The notes: generated from the sequence alone by a model not told the origin. Shown: positions 7,224 to 15,733, numbered from the stretch's first letter. The stretch is DNA of 39,262 bases from a virus (IMGVR_UViG_3300023210_000088:1-39262), one strand, 5' to 3'. A program made the numbers and translations.

Positions 7224-7829
7224 TTATTTACTTTTATTTTCAATTCTTTTGCCACAACCAAAACAGTAGTTCATTGCTTCAATGCTTTCATTAGGTTTCA
7301 GAAAATAACTACTGCTACAGCCTGTTTCATAAGCATTAAAATTTTCTATATATTTCCACTCACAAAAAAGAATGTCATTTTTTATTAGCTTATGTTTTTC
7401 AGCATCTTCATCACAATCTTTAAACTTTTTAAGTTCATCATAAAGAGACTCAGGTATCTCCGTCCAGTCATAGCCTTAAACATCTTTAATGCTCCAAAAA
7501 TATTTACCATTTTTAGAAGCAATCGTGACATTATCATAGGAACCACCACACTAATCCATTGTAAATAATATATCCATACGAGAGATATCTTGACCACAAG
7601 AAGGGCAAAAGCTAAAATCAAATTCTTCACTGTCTGCACTATTTTTATATGTTAAACCAACACTGTAGTCCATACTCTTCTTTACATTCCTAACATCAAG
7701 GCTCATAATTCCTGTACCATATCTATCGTATGGAACAATCACTTTAGATATACCTTTACAACATTTATACGCTTTTCCGTCAAAACAACATTTATTCATT
7801 AGAATCTTGTCTTCAAAATTTTCAATCAT
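7224..7829 (-). pseudogene. Degenerate zinc-binding accessory gene with two in-frame stops
   Basis: One minus-strand frame of 202 codons runs from ATG 7827-7829 to TAA 7224-7226 but is broken by TAG (7551-7553) and TAA (7476-7478). The first part (92 aa, MIENFEDKILMNKCCFDGKA...) has CC, CC and FCPSCG motifs. Beyond the stops the frame still looks coding: YFWSIKDV, GYDWTEIPESLYDELKKF, then C-rich ...MNYCFGCGKRIENK. Codon use is normal throughout. It resembles phage Cys-rich small proteins with C-x2-C zinc knuckles. The simplest reading is a decayed moron whose first 92 aa may still be made. Readthrough cannot be excluded. Confidence 0.6.
7551..7829 (-). CDS. Cys-rich zinc-knuckle-like protein, 92 aa (N-terminal part of the broken frame)
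   Basis: This is the only piece of the frame with a start, a GGATGTATTATG start region and a promoter (7853-7895). Cysteines at CC (about 14-15), CC (23-24) and CPSC (about 79-82) could hold zinc. It lies on the opposite strand inside the packaging operon, between terminase and gpW, the hallmark of a moron. Function is unknown. Confidence 0.6.
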   Translation of the reverse strand: MIENFEDKILMNKCCFDGKAYKCCKGISKVIVPYDRYGTGIMSLDVRNVKKSMDYSVGLTYKNSADSEEFDFSFCPSCGQDISRMDILFTMD

Positions 7830-7852
7830 AATACATCCTTTACTTTAAAAAC

Positions 7853-7895
7853 ATTATACATAAAACAAAAAGTATTTCTATTGATACATATCAAG
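7853..7895 (-). promoter_or_regulatory. FNR-box promoter of the minus-strand insertion
   Basis: Palindrome ATTGAT-ACAT-ATCAAG (7880-7895), 21-nt spacer, then TATAAT (7853-7858) on the minus strand. The same palindrome lies only 16 nt before the plus-strand TATAAT at 7912-7917, a spacing that would favour repression or interference on that side. Confidence 0.75.
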
Positions 7896-7911
7896 ATTAT
7901 TTATTTTATGC

Positions 7912-7917
7912 TATAAT
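7912..7917 (+). promoter_or_regulatory. -10 box for the head genes
   Basis: TATAAT in TATGCTATAATTAT, 31 bp before the gpW-like gene. It would re-establish head gene transcription after the opposite-strand insertion. Confidence 0.55.
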
Positions 7918-7947
7918 TATTTCATTAAAACAAGATGAGGTATTTAT

Positions 7948-8145
7948 ATGGCTTACACTTCTGCTGAGATTACAGAAAAAGAATTGGAACTATCAGCAGT
8001 AAAAACAGCATATAATGAATCACTTGCGAGTGGAAGTGTTACAAACTTTCGCCAAGGTACTACAGAGTTCACAAAAGCATCTAGTGCTGATTTGAAGAAG
8101 CTAGTAGATTCTACAACAAACGAGTTATATAGGATGAAACATTGA
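7948..8145 (+). CDS. Head-tail joining protein, gpW-like
   Basis: At 65 aa it matches lambda gpW (68 aa) in size, in its position between terminase and portal, and in pattern: an N-terminal helix (AEITEKELELSAVKTAYNESL), a beta hairpin (SGSVTNFRQGTTEFTKA), then SSADLKKLVDSTTNELYRM, matching gpW's TSVSDLKKYIAEL. gpW plugs the portal after packaging and makes the platform for the tail. ATG follows GATGAGG. The stop overlaps the TTG start of the portal gene. Confidence 0.8.
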   Translation: MAYTSAEITEKELELSAVKTAYNESLASGSVTNFRQGTTEFTKASSADLKKLVDSTTNELYRMKH

Positions 8146-9686
8146 TTCAAATGTCATCGGTAGCATCTAGCTATCTTACAAACTCTGCATTAGGCTTACA
8201 AGCTCAGTCTGCAGATGCAGAAGATAAAAACATCAATGATATTATTGATGAGAAAACATCACTTACAGATAAATCCCGTTTCATGGATGCCAATACAAGT
8301 ATATTTCAGTCTATAAAGTTAAACTTTGAGGCTGGCGTAGTAGGTGCTAAGGTAGGTGTTCAGTTTAAGTTTAAAGATAAAGATGGAAACCTAGACAAAG
8401 AGCTTAATGATATTGCAGAGTATGATTGGAATCTTTTTTCAAAATCAGAGTTTTTTGAGACAGGTGGAAAGTTTTCTTGTTCTGGTTTTTTAAGACAAGT
8501 CGTAAAAGCTGAGAAAGGCACAGAGGGTGAGATTCTTGTTCTTCACCATTTAGACCAATCATTGAAGTTTGGTTATGTAACCCAGATACTTGAAACAAGT
8601 ATGATTGATGTTAGTAAAGATGAGGGTATCCTTTACGATGACAACCTGAATATAAAAGAATATGCAACAGTTAGTGGACTAAAGCTAGGAAAGTTTGGTA
8701 GAGTGCATGGTGTTTGGATATATGATGATGGAGCAACAAAGGCAACATCAACTTTATACACCGAAAATCAATTCACTTTATACTTCAACCCACATCTTAG
8801 AATAAGCCAGTATCGTGGAATATCTCAAATAGCAGGTGTTGTAGGAACTATACAAGACACTATCACTTATAAAAACAATGAGCTAGCGTCTTCATCTGAA
8901 GCAGCAAAGACTAAAAATGTTCATAAGACATCAGTTATACAGCCCTTAGAAGATATCCAAAAACAGAAGTGGGAACAGTTTTATGCAAAACAAAATGGAA
9001 TGCCAACTGTTAAAGATTTTGGACTAGTGGATCAGTCGAATAGCCCTACTGTATATATAGGGCAAGATGAAGAATTTAAAGCATTAGAGAAGCCAAGTCA
9101 GCAGTCTGTTTTTGATACTTTTGGAAAAAATTTAAGTCAAGCTATAGCACAAAACTATAACATATCTGTAGGTTCTATCATGCAAGGTGAAGAGAATGCA
9201 GTTCTTGCAGTTATAAAAACAAAAAAACAAGAAAATGAAATCCGCTACGGAATAGAGCAAGAGAATCTAAAAGATGGTTTGTTTGAGACAATCCTTAACA
9301 ATTTTATTTTAGCAAATAAAACTAGATGGGGAAAGAGAAAAGAATTTTACGAAGATAAATATAAATTCTACTATAGATACACCATAACACTAGGCACAAA
9401 AACAGAACTTGATGAAGTGAAGTCTGCAAATGCTAGAAGAATAAACAAAGAGCAAAATGTAATAGATGAGTATCAAGCAACAGCACAATTAGGAAATGAC
9501 CTAGATACTGTTCTAGAAAACAACACTAGAGCAAAAAAGAAAAAGATAGAAGAACTAATGAAGCTGCTTGAAGAAGTGGTTGAGTTAAATAAAACAGCAG
9601 AGCCACTAGGTATGAAATATAAACTAGATGAAAACCAAAATATAGTTCTAGTAGAAGAAGTAACTTCAATACAAGGAGACAAGTAG
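8142..9686 (+). CDS. Portal protein, lambda family
   Basis: The 514-aa product has the length (lambda gpB 533 aa) and pattern of the lambda-type portal: an early DKSRFMDANTSIFQ segment, SEFFETGGKFSCSGFLRQVVKA, a segment naming the next site (ETSMIDV), and the wing/stem region NPHLRISQYRGISQIAGVVGTIQD. It forms the dodecameric ring through which DNA enters and leaves the head. TTG 8142 has AGGA seven bases upstream, better placed than for ATG 8151. The C-terminal 60 residues are helical and charged, as in other portals. Confidence 0.88.
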   Translation: MIQMSSVASSYLTNSALGLQAQSADAEDKNINDIIDEKTSLTDKSRFMDANTSIFQSIKLNFEAGVVGAKVGVQFKFKDKDGNLDKELNDIAEYDWNLFSKSEFFETGGKFSCSGFLRQVVKAEKGTEGEILVLHHLDQSLKFGYVTQILETSMIDVSKDEGILYDDNLNIKEYATVSGLKLGKFGRVHGVWIYDDGATKATSTLYTENQFTLYFNPHLRISQYRGISQIAGVVGTIQDTITYKNNELASSSEAAKTKNVHKTSVIQPLEDIQKQKWEQFYAKQNGMPTVKDFGLVDQSNSPTVYIGQDEEFKALEKPSQQSVFDTFGKNLSQAIAQNYNISVGSIMQGEENAVLAVIKTKKQENEIRYGIEQENLKDGLFETILNNFILANKTRWGKRKEFYEDKYKFYYRYTITLGTKTELDEVKSANARRINKEQNVIDEYQATAQLGNDLDTVLENNTRAKKKKIEELMKLLEEVVELNKTAEPLGMKYKLDENQNIVLVEEVTSIQGDK

Positions 9687-10646
9687 ATGGCAGGGAAATG
9701 TGGAATAAAAACACAATGTTATATAGATTCTAATGGAATAGATTCTGATAAAAAAACTGTAGCGGTTGTTCTATCTGATGAGACACCAATGGAGCGTTAT
9801 GATTATGAAACAGGAGAAATTTATACTTTGGTTCTTCAGCACACAGAAGAATCTATAGACCTTTCAAGAAAAGATGTTATGTCAGTATTTTGGGCACATA
9901 ATGATTATTCTTTACCTATAGGAATACATGAAAACGTAAGACTAGAAGATGGGAAACTAAAATCAGTTGCACATCTTGATGAAGATGATAAGTTTGCAAT
10001 GCAAGTATTCGGAAAAGTAGAAAAAGGAATCTTAAAAACATTATCTGTGGGTGTTGATATTCTTGAAAAGAAAATCACTAGAGATGAAAATAATAAGATG
10101 ACAGTTTTAGTTACAAAGTGGCGACCTTTTGAAGGGAGCTTTACTGGAAACCCTGCTAATGAAAACGCAAAAGTAGGGTTATCTAAACAAAATCAACACA
10201 AGGAAGAGTCAATGGAAGTACAAATGAATGATGTTAAGATTTTCTTAGCAGCAAAAGCAACAGATGATGACAAGGCTGTATTGTTAAGAGCATTAGGTGG
10301 TGTCCCATCTGACAATATGATTCAGCTGAAAGCATCTCATGCAACAGCTATAGCAGATAAAGATACAGAACATCAAGTTTTATTATCTGGTTTTGGAAGC
10401 GCAGTATTAGATGCTGTAGGGATGATGACAGATAAAACATTTGAAAATGTATCTGATGATGATAAAAAAGTAGCTTTAAGTAAAGTTACATTGTCTAAAG
10501 ATGGAAAGTTTGATGGAGAAAAACTAGAATTAGAATTTCTAAGATTAGCAAAAACAAACTCAGAACCTAGTGGTGAACAGCCAAGCAATAGCGATGATGT
10601 TGATAAATACGCTAAGTATGAAAACAACGACATGAAAAACTTATAG
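9687..10646 (+). CDS. Prohead protease fused to scaffold, gpC/U35-S78 type
   Basis: Residues 1-170 show the serine protease pattern of the HK97-type prohead protease: an H within FWAHNDYSLPIG (His71) and a catalytic-type Ser in ILKTLSVGVDI (Ser120), followed by SFTGNPANENAKV, the family's 'NPAN' end. The remaining 150 residues are polar and helical with little hydrophobic core, as in scaffolds. The layout equals lambda C, whose C-terminus is separately made as the Nu3 scaffold. The protease clears the scaffold during prohead maturation. It is directly adjacent to the portal gene, with AAGGAGA before the ATG. Confidence 0.82.
   Translation: MAGKCGIKTQCYIDSNGIDSDKKTVAVVLSDETPMERYDYETGEIYTLVLQHTEESIDLSRKDVMSVFWAHNDYSLPIGIHENVRLEDGKLKSVAHLDEDDKFAMQVFGKVEKGILKTLSVGVDILEKKITRDENNKMTVLVTKWRPFEGSFTGNPANENAKVGLSKQNQHKEESMEVQMNDVKIFLAAKATDDDKAVLLRALGGVPSDNMIQLKASHATAIADKDTEHQVLLSGFGSAVLDAVGMMTDKTFENVSDDDKKVALSKVTLSKDGKFDGEKLELEFLRLAKTNSEPSGEQPSNSDDVDKYAKYENNDMKNL
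10212..10646 (+). CDS. Probable nested scaffold protein, Nu3-like
   Basis: An in-frame ATG at 10212 lies inside the protease gene, directly after the protease domain, and is preceded by a strong AGGAAGAG site (10201-10208). Starting here gives a 144-aa protein (MEVQMNDVKIFLAAKATDDD...) that is acidic and helical, just as lambda Nu3 is made from an internal start in C. This is inference from position, Shine-Dalgarno and the lambda precedent. Confidence 0.6.
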   Translation: MEVQMNDVKIFLAAKATDDDKAVLLRALGGVPSDNMIQLKASHATAIADKDTEHQVLLSGFGSAVLDAVGMMTDKTFENVSDDDKKVALSKVTLSKDGKFDGEKLELEFLRLAKTNSEPSGEQPSNSDDVDKYAKYENNDMKNL

Positions 10647-10654
10647 GAGTCACT

Positions 10655-11218
10655 ATGGTAGTACCAAGAATGACAGTAGATACAGGTAGAGAGGGTTTCC
10701 CAGCAAAGATGTGGGCTGGACAGTTGGTTAGTGATAAAACATTAGTAGCAGCAAACACGCCTTTTGGTCGTGGAGTTATAAATATTGGCTCAGGAGAGAT
10801 GCAAGTTCCAGATAGAGGTGACTTACTTGGAAATGGTGCTACATCAGATGAAGTAAACAAATTCTTAGGAATTTTACTGGGTCATATCAATCCTAAAGAT
10901 GCTTGTTATGACAAAGTTGGGATTGATTTACCAACAGTAGAAACTCCAGTAGGTAGAGGGGATGAAGATTTCTTTGAGCCAAACACAGTTCAAGCATATG
11001 CGGAAGTTGGTTTTATCCATGCTATCGCTGAAGAAGCAGTAGTTGAGGGCGACCAAGTTACACTAAGAGTTGCTGGAGTTGATGAGCCGACAGGTTTAGT
11101 TTTAGGTGGTTTCGGAACAACAGCAGTAGCGGACGAGGCATTAGTGTTGCCTGGACTATTTTGGGGAGCAGATGCAGACGCATTAGGCTTGTCTCATATT
11201 AAAATAAATATCAAGTAA
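10655..11218 (+). CDS. Head cement / decoration protein
   Basis: The product (187 aa, MVVPRMTVDTGREGFPAKMW...) has the features of Gp24-type structural cement proteins: a start with parallel strands (GFPAKMWAGQLVSDKTLVAANTPF), 'PFGRGVINIGSG' and a beta-barrel with acidic loops. It sits between protease/scaffold and capsid, the site of lambda D. It should bind the outer capsid surface and stabilise it against DNA pressure. Strong TAGGAGTCACT start. Confidence 0.7.
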   Translation: MVVPRMTVDTGREGFPAKMWAGQLVSDKTLVAANTPFGRGVINIGSGEMQVPDRGDLLGNGATSDEVNKFLGILLGHINPKDACYDKVGIDLPTVETPVGRGDEDFFEPNTVQAYAEVGFIHAIAEEAVVEGDQVTLRVAGVDEPTGLVLGGFGTTAVADEALVLPGLFWGADADALGLSHIKINIK

Positions 11219-11229
11219 GGAGGTATTAG

Positions 11230-12231
11230 ATGGCAATAGATTTTAAAAAGATAGTTCTATCAAATGAAGTATCAATTAAAAACAAAGTAAGTTCAGCAGA
11301 TGATATTTACACCAAGTCAATGCTTAGTGGAATTATTAACGAGTCTGGTGATTGGATGCAAAAGCTCAAGAACACAACTGATACACAGTCAATGCACGGT
11401 GCAGTTGAGTTAGCCAGCTTAAATATGAACAACAACATACCAGTGATTGGAGCTACAAAAAGTGCTACACTTGATGTGAAGTCTGGTGGTATTACACAGG
11501 GTCAAATCTATTTCTCTTTGGTAGATAGCTTAACAACAGATAGCAAGATTGCAACAGAACAAATCACTGATGATTTAGAAGCTGTATTTAGATCACACTA
11601 TTATGCTTTAGATGATATGGTTTATGGAAGTTTATCTGCTTATCAAAACCTAGGTATTTATGGTTTAGTAACGAATCCAAAGATTGACCATGGTGCAACA
11701 TCATTAGGTGCTATTTATTCTGCATCAACTGCTGAAGAGATTATTGCTGACCTTAAAGCATATATCACTGGGTACTACGACGATATTAATGCTGATTTAA
11801 CTATTCGCCCTATCAATCCAAATGCAGTTGCTTCTGAGATGAAGATTCCTACTTCTATCATGAAAGTTCTTAGAATGAAAGATGCTCCTCTAAACACAAC
11901 TGTGTCTGCTCCTTGGTCTGTGTTGGAATACATGCAGGCTTGGACTACAAGAATGATGTATAACGTTACCTTTACTGAAGATGCTGGTATGGAGCTTGTG
12001 CCAACTCAAGGTGGAAAAGGTGCAACATATAAAGTTCTTATGCTTGGTGTGTTCACTAAGTCTTATATTTCTTTAGAGATTCCAAACTCTCCTCAAAGAG
12101 CTGGTGTTCAAGGTAAGTCTTCTGACTGGGGATTTGACATAAAAAGTGAAAGTGGAGCAGCTGCATATACGATGCAAGTTCTCGGTACTCAGGTGATGAG
12201 ATCAAACATGTTCCTAACTAGAGATGTTTAA
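11230..12231 (+). CDS. Major capsid protein, DUF2184-like / HK97 fold
   Basis: At 333 aa with the best ribosome site of the window (AAGGAGGTATTAG), consistent with high expression. An N-terminal helical arm (IVLSNEVSIKNKVSSADDIY), a long E-loop region (NNNIPVIGATKSATLDVKSGGITQ), then the P-domain helix and A-domain: DALE... YALDDMVYGS, 'IYGLVTNP', and the loop IPTSIMKVLRMKDAPLNTTVSAPWSVLEYM typical of DUF2184 capsids. The C-terminus (VMRSNMFLTRDV) is a beta strand. The position equals lambda E. Confidence 0.82.
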   Translation: MAIDFKKIVLSNEVSIKNKVSSADDIYTKSMLSGIINESGDWMQKLKNTTDTQSMHGAVELASLNMNNNIPVIGATKSATLDVKSGGITQGQIYFSLVDSLTTDSKIATEQITDDLEAVFRSHYYALDDMVYGSLSAYQNLGIYGLVTNPKIDHGATSLGAIYSASTAEEIIADLKAYITGYYDDINADLTIRPINPNAVASEMKIPTSIMKVLRMKDAPLNTTVSAPWSVLEYMQAWTTRMMYNVTFTEDAGMELVPTQGGKGATYKVLMLGVFTKSYISLEIPNSPQRAGVQGKSSDWGFDIKSESGAAAYTMQVLGTQVMRSNMFLTRDV

Positions 12232-12271
12232 AAGCATCTTTAGTTAAGTAAAAAAAACAAAAAGGGATAAT

Positions 12272-12790
12272 ATGTATGTATCAAAAAGAAATCTAAAGTT
12301 TGAGGGTAGTCCAAACAACTTTAGAATGCAACTCATGAAAATGTATAGAGAAAAAGATGTTCCTGAGTGGGTAAAGAAATCTAAAAACTTTAAAGAGTGT
12401 TTGGCTTCTGGGCTTATTGATGGTGGCGAGAGTGTAGTTAGTAAACTTGATAAATCTCTAGTGGCAGAAGCTACATCTCTTGGTATAGACTTTGATGATA
12501 GTATTTCACAGTCTGTTCTTGAAGATACAGTTACAAGAGTTAAGCAGTCAAAGCAGCAAATGCTAGATGAACAAGCTTCTAGTAGCACTACAGTAATCGC
12601 AGATGTGAACTCAGAAAACAGTTCTAAAGAAAAAGATTCTGATAGTGAAAATTCAGATGCAGTAGATAATAAAGAAGAAAAAAGAAAACTCATTGAGATT
12701 CTAACTTCAAATGACATCAAAGCAAATATGACAAATAGCTTAGATACTTTAAAGCAAAAAGTGATAGATGCTGGATTAGAAGCTAACTAG
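12272..12790 (+). CDS. Head-completion protein at the lambda FI position, with HeH-like C-terminus
   Basis: 172 aa. Residues 1-85 are mixed and Lys-rich. Residues 95-130 are a low-complexity acidic Ser/Asp/Glu stretch (NSSKEKDSDSENSDAVDNKE). The last 35 (RKLIEILTSNDIKANMTNSLDTLKQKVID) fit a small helix-extended-helix (HeH/LEM/SAP-like) DNA-binding module, as seen in many phage FI or 'head' proteins. The role may be to help DNA packaging or terminase release. Good AAAGGGATAAT start. Confidence 0.5.
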   Translation: MYVSKRNLKFEGSPNNFRMQLMKMYREKDVPEWVKKSKNFKECLASGLIDGGESVVSKLDKSLVAEATSLGIDFDDSISQSVLEDTVTRVKQSKQQMLDEQASSSTTVIADVNSENSSKEKDSDSENSDAVDNKEEKRKLIEILTSNDIKANMTNSLDTLKQKVIDAGLEAN

Positions 12791-12792
12791 AT

Positions 12793-13152
12793 ATGCAAAA
12801 TATAATAGATAGTGCAGCAAAGGTAGTTTCAATAATGTCTTCTGCTATATCTATGCCTATTGTGTATAACCATAGAAAAAACGGAGGAATCACTTCCTCT
12901 TCAACTCCAAATGCAGTTGTGGAATCACTTGAAAACTTCAAAATAGATGGAGATTTTATATCTAGTGGAAAAAGATTTATACTTTCCAAAAATGAAAATA
13001 GTAAGTTTCTTGAGTTTGAATGTAAGAGAAATGATACAGTAGAATGTGATGGGAAAGTATGGTATGTTCTTACATCTAAAGATTCGGATGTTGATTTAGA
13101 GATTATAACTTCAATAGATGCTTTTTCAAAAACAACTAAAAAGATAAGATAA
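12793..13152 (+). CDS. Head-tail stopper, lambda FII position
   Basis: 119 aa with a small beta-barrel pattern: SLENFKIDGDFISSGKRFILSKNENS, then WYVLTSKDSDVDLEIITS. The sequence 'GDF...GKRFILS' is typical of head-closure proteins that follow the FI protein in lambda-like genomes. The protein would close the head and offer the tail attachment surface. The gene begins 2 nt after the previous stop and its own stop overlaps the next ATG (TAATG). Confidence 0.5.
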   Translation: MQNIIDSAAKVVSIMSSAISMPIVYNHRKNGGITSSSTPNAVVESLENFKIDGDFISSGKRFILSKNENSKFLEFECKRNDTVECDGKVWYVLTSKDSDVDLEIITSIDAFSKTTKKIR

Positions 13153-13898
13153 TGATTAAAACATCAATGAGAATCAATGAGAATCTTACGATGTATATAG
13201 ACGAGATGCTTTTAGCTGGCTCAGATTTACTAAACCAAGCACTAAGTAAAGGTGGAGCAAAGTTCAATGAAATTGCAAGACGAAATCTTAGACAACAAGC
13301 AAATACTGGCTGGAGTGTTCAGAAAAACAGCATAAGAAAAACAATCATAACTGGTCATGGGATAGAGAAAAATTTTGGCGACAGACTTAAAAAAACTGGT
13401 GCAAAAGATGATCCTAAAAATATGGAAAGTATGATTAAAAATTATCTTGATGAAAAAAACCATCTTATTGTTGTTATGGGTCGTCACGGCTCTTTCCAAC
13501 CTATAAAATTTAGAAATGGTAAAAGAGTAGGCACTTATGGAAAAAGGATAGGAGGTACTGCAAAAGGTGGTGCTGATAATCCAGAAGATATAATAAATAT
13601 TCTTCAAAAACTAAATGATGGTGGAGTTAAAACTCTTACTATGAAACAACAGTGGTTACTTAGTAGTGTCAAGATGCTTAGAAAAAATAAAAAAGGTGAG
13701 ATAGAAGAATATCAACCTTTTATCAAATCAGATTATGGTGGGAAACTTATTCCTATGATAAAAAAAGTTACTTATAGAAGAACAAACTTCGCAACAAACG
13801 CAAGGTTTCAAGGAACTTCTGTGGCTATTGGTATTATAAAATCAGAGTACGACAAATACTTTGATTCAGTAATGAAAGAGATAGGAAAGGTAGCATGA
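13152..13898 (+). CDS. Tail completion/minor tail protein at the lambda Z position
   Basis: 248 aa, basic. It begins with a helical region (LTMYIDEMLLAGSDLLNQALSKGGAKFNEIARRNLRQQ) typical of gp10/Z-type neck proteins, and the middle is Gly/Arg-rich (GRHGSFQPIKFRNGKRVGTYGKRIGGTAKGG). It ends with a helix (ATNARFQGTSVAIGIIKSEYDKYFDSVMKEIG). Order (FII, Z, U, V) supports this role. The stop overlaps the start of the next gene by 4 nt. Confidence 0.55.
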   Translation: MIKTSMRINENLTMYIDEMLLAGSDLLNQALSKGGAKFNEIARRNLRQQANTGWSVQKNSIRKTIITGHGIEKNFGDRLKKTGAKDDPKNMESMIKNYLDEKNHLIVVMGRHGSFQPIKFRNGKRVGTYGKRIGGTAKGGADNPEDIINILQKLNDGGVKTLTMKQQWLLSSVKMLRKNKKGEIEEYQPFIKSDYGGKLIPMIKKVTYRRTNFATNARFQGTSVAIGIIKSEYDKYFDSVMKEIGKVA

Positions 13899-14371
13899 TT
13901 TTTTATACAGCTTATGAACTTGAAGATAATATTTGCGAAAATTTATCAACAAATACAACTTTCCTACAGTTTTGTATTAGCCTTATTGGTGAAGAGTGTA
14001 AGGTTATAGGTGGAGAAGATCCACAAAATCCAGAACCAGAAGAAGATTATCCATGTGTAGTTGTTAATATTGACAGACAAACTGGAGATCAAGCAAAGGA
14101 TAAAAGTACTGATAGAAGTATAGAAATATCTATACTCTTAGAAGCTTCTTCTGAGAGAGTGCAGGTAGGAAACTATTATAAGTATGCAGATACACCAAAA
14201 GCAGAGAAAATAGCTATAGAGATTTACAATCTAATTGTAAAAAAATATTGTGGAGATGTTCCACCGTATTACTTTGAAAGAGATGTAAGTCTCATAAATC
14301 AAGGAATTTTAAGAGGTTCATTAGAGTTAATAGCTTCACAAGAAACTACACTAGGAGGAAGAGTATGGTAA
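13895..14371 (+). CDS. Tail terminator protein, lambda U position
   Basis: 158 aa with the alternating pattern of tail terminators: N-terminal helix (YELEDNICENLST), a central VVVNIDRQTGDQ strand, SIEISILLEAS strand, a long helix (PKAEKIAIEIYNLIVKKY) and a final set of strands (GSLELIASQET). It caps the growing tail tube and joins the tail to the head. The gene lies between the Z-like and tail-tube genes, overlapping both neighbours by a few bases. Confidence 0.6.
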   Translation: MIFYTAYELEDNICENLSTNTTFLQFCISLIGEECKVIGGEDPQNPEPEEDYPCVVVNIDRQTGDQAKDKSTDRSIEISILLEASSERVQVGNYYKYADTPKAEKIAIEIYNLIVKKYCGDVPPYYFERDVSLINQGILRGSLELIASQETTLGGRVW

Positions 14372-14523
14372 AAACCATAGTAATGGTAGCAGACTATAAA
14401 AAGTATGGCTACGAAAAAGGTCAAGAACTAAAGGTGTACAACTCTCTTTATGAAGAGTTAGTAGAAGTACAAAAAGTAGCTAAATTAAAGAAAGTTACTA
14501 AAATTAAAAATGGAGATAAATAA
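14365..14523 (+). CDS. Small protein between terminator and tail tube, 52 aa
   Basis: Starts at ATG 14365 within the end of the terminator gene (7-nt overlap) after CTAGGAGGAAG, a strong ribosome site, and ends in TAATG fused to the tail-tube start. The sequence MVKTIVMVADYKKYGYEKGQ is basic, with a beta start and a lysine-rich tail. Tight overlaps on both sides and the good ribosome site make it real; homologous 'small' genes exist at this place in other phages. Function unknown. Confidence 0.7.
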   Translation: MVKTIVMVADYKKYGYEKGQELKVYNSLYEELVEVQKVAKLKKVTKIKNGDK

Positions 14524-15689
14524 TGCCAGCAACATTCAGAGCAAACTCAGCAAGAATAATCATAACAGGTGGGGATAACGCAATCCCAGCAACACCTACA
14601 GTACTAAGACTTCCTGCAACACAAGTTACACTAGATTTAAGTGAAGATGGAGAAACAGCAAACCGTTTAGGAAATGGTGTTGAGCCGTCAAGAGAGATTC
14701 TTTCTGGAGTCAAAAACATCTCTTCAAATATTGAACTACAGTTAAACTACCATACAGCAGCATTTGCACTTGGAATCTCAGTTGGTAGAGAAGACTCAGT
14801 AGAGTCTAATGAGGGGGATTGGTCAGATGGTGCAACAGTTACAGCAGGACAGATTCTAAAAGGAACAACACCCGCAACAGATGATTTATACTGTGTCTCT
14901 GGTGGAACAACCGGAGCAATAGCACCAGATACATCATCGCTTTTAGACGGTGAAACTATAGATGATAATGGTGTCGTTTGGGCTGTAAGCAAGTCAAGAC
15001 TTAAAGAAGTAGTTAGTGGAATTAACCCTTGTTTATCAGCTATTGCTATTGAGTATGAGTTTCAAGATTGTGATGGAAATCTTATGTATATGAGAACTCT
15101 TGGAAATTCAGCTGCATCTTTTGCAACAAACTTTGAAAAGAAAACTGTTCCTAAAGTGACTGTAGCTACAAATGGTTCTGTTTACGAAGATGATTTAGAC
15201 CCTCTAATTGCTTATGAAAAAATGATGGATATTGCAGGTGCAACTGAAATCGTGATAGATGAAGGTTATAATGTAAGAAATAGCAATCTTGGTATGTCTA
15301 TAGGGGCATCAGCAACTTATGCTATCGTAACTATGAGTCTGAACAGTGATAACGCACAAGGAACCATAGATCCATTAAATCAAGATAGATTTTTTACTAC
15401 TGGCGTGAGAAATGTAAGTGGGTCACTCACTGGATGGTTTGATGAAGATATGTATAACACTATGGTTAAGAATCTAGATTCAAATCTACTTATTAGTTAT
15501 GATGATGGATTAGGTAATTACTTATCTTTCACATTACCAACCGTTACCTTCCCATTAAAATCTCCAACATTTGAAGCAGGTATGCAGTCTAAACTAGATG
15601 CAGACTACAAAGCTTATGGAGAGACAGGAAGTATTGCAGCAAGTGCATTCCAATATAAAGTAAGAAGTACACAAGTTCTAAACTCTTAG
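14523..15689 (+). CDS. Major tail tube protein, lambda V position
   Basis: 388 aa beta-rich protein with a short N-terminal strand (MPATFRANSARIIITGG), then NVEPSREILSGVKNISSNIELQLNYHTAAFALG, a tail-tube pattern. A central insertion (about 85-155) has an Ig-like or decorated domain (GQILKGTTPATDDLYCVSGG...). The C-terminal half includes SNLLISYDDGLGNYLSFTLPTVTFPLKSPTFEAG. It should polymerise around the tape measure to make the tail tube. It is followed by a stable hairpin, which fits an abundant product needing less downstream transcription. Confidence 0.75.
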   Translation: MPATFRANSARIIITGGDNAIPATPTVLRLPATQVTLDLSEDGETANRLGNGVEPSREILSGVKNISSNIELQLNYHTAAFALGISVGREDSVESNEGDWSDGATVTAGQILKGTTPATDDLYCVSGGTTGAIAPDTSSLLDGETIDDNGVVWAVSKSRLKEVVSGINPCLSAIAIEYEFQDCDGNLMYMRTLGNSAASFATNFEKKTVPKVTVATNGSVYEDDLDPLIAYEKMMDIAGATEIVIDEGYNVRNSNLGMSIGASATYAIVTMSLNSDNAQGTIDPLNQDRFFTTGVRNVSGSLTGWFDEDMYNTMVKNLDSNLLISYDDGLGNYLSFTLPTVTFPLKSPTFEAGMQSKLDADYKAYGETGSIAASAFQYKVRSTQVLNS

Positions 15690-15695
15690 TGTGCT

Positions 15696-15733
15696 ATGGT
15701 GGCTTTTTGGTTTATCCCCTTTTGTGCCACCAT
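15696..15733 (+). terminator. Hairpin after the tail-tube gene, partial terminator
   Basis: ATGGTGGC (15696-15703) pairs perfectly with GCCACCAT (15726-15733) around a 22-nt loop that is U-rich. No U-run follows, so it may attenuate or protect the 3' end rather than stop transcription fully. Confidence 0.45.

Noticed and set aside
7206-7388. Plus-strand ORF of 60 aa after the terminase gene
   Set aside because: It is the antisense of the coding-like minus-strand frame, has no ribosome site and an unusual Phe/Ile/Thr-rich composition.
7385-7639. Minus-strand ORF of 84 aa overlapping the Cys-rich gene
   Set aside because: It uses a different frame from the Cys-containing coding frame and reads as hydrophobic, out-of-frame sequence.
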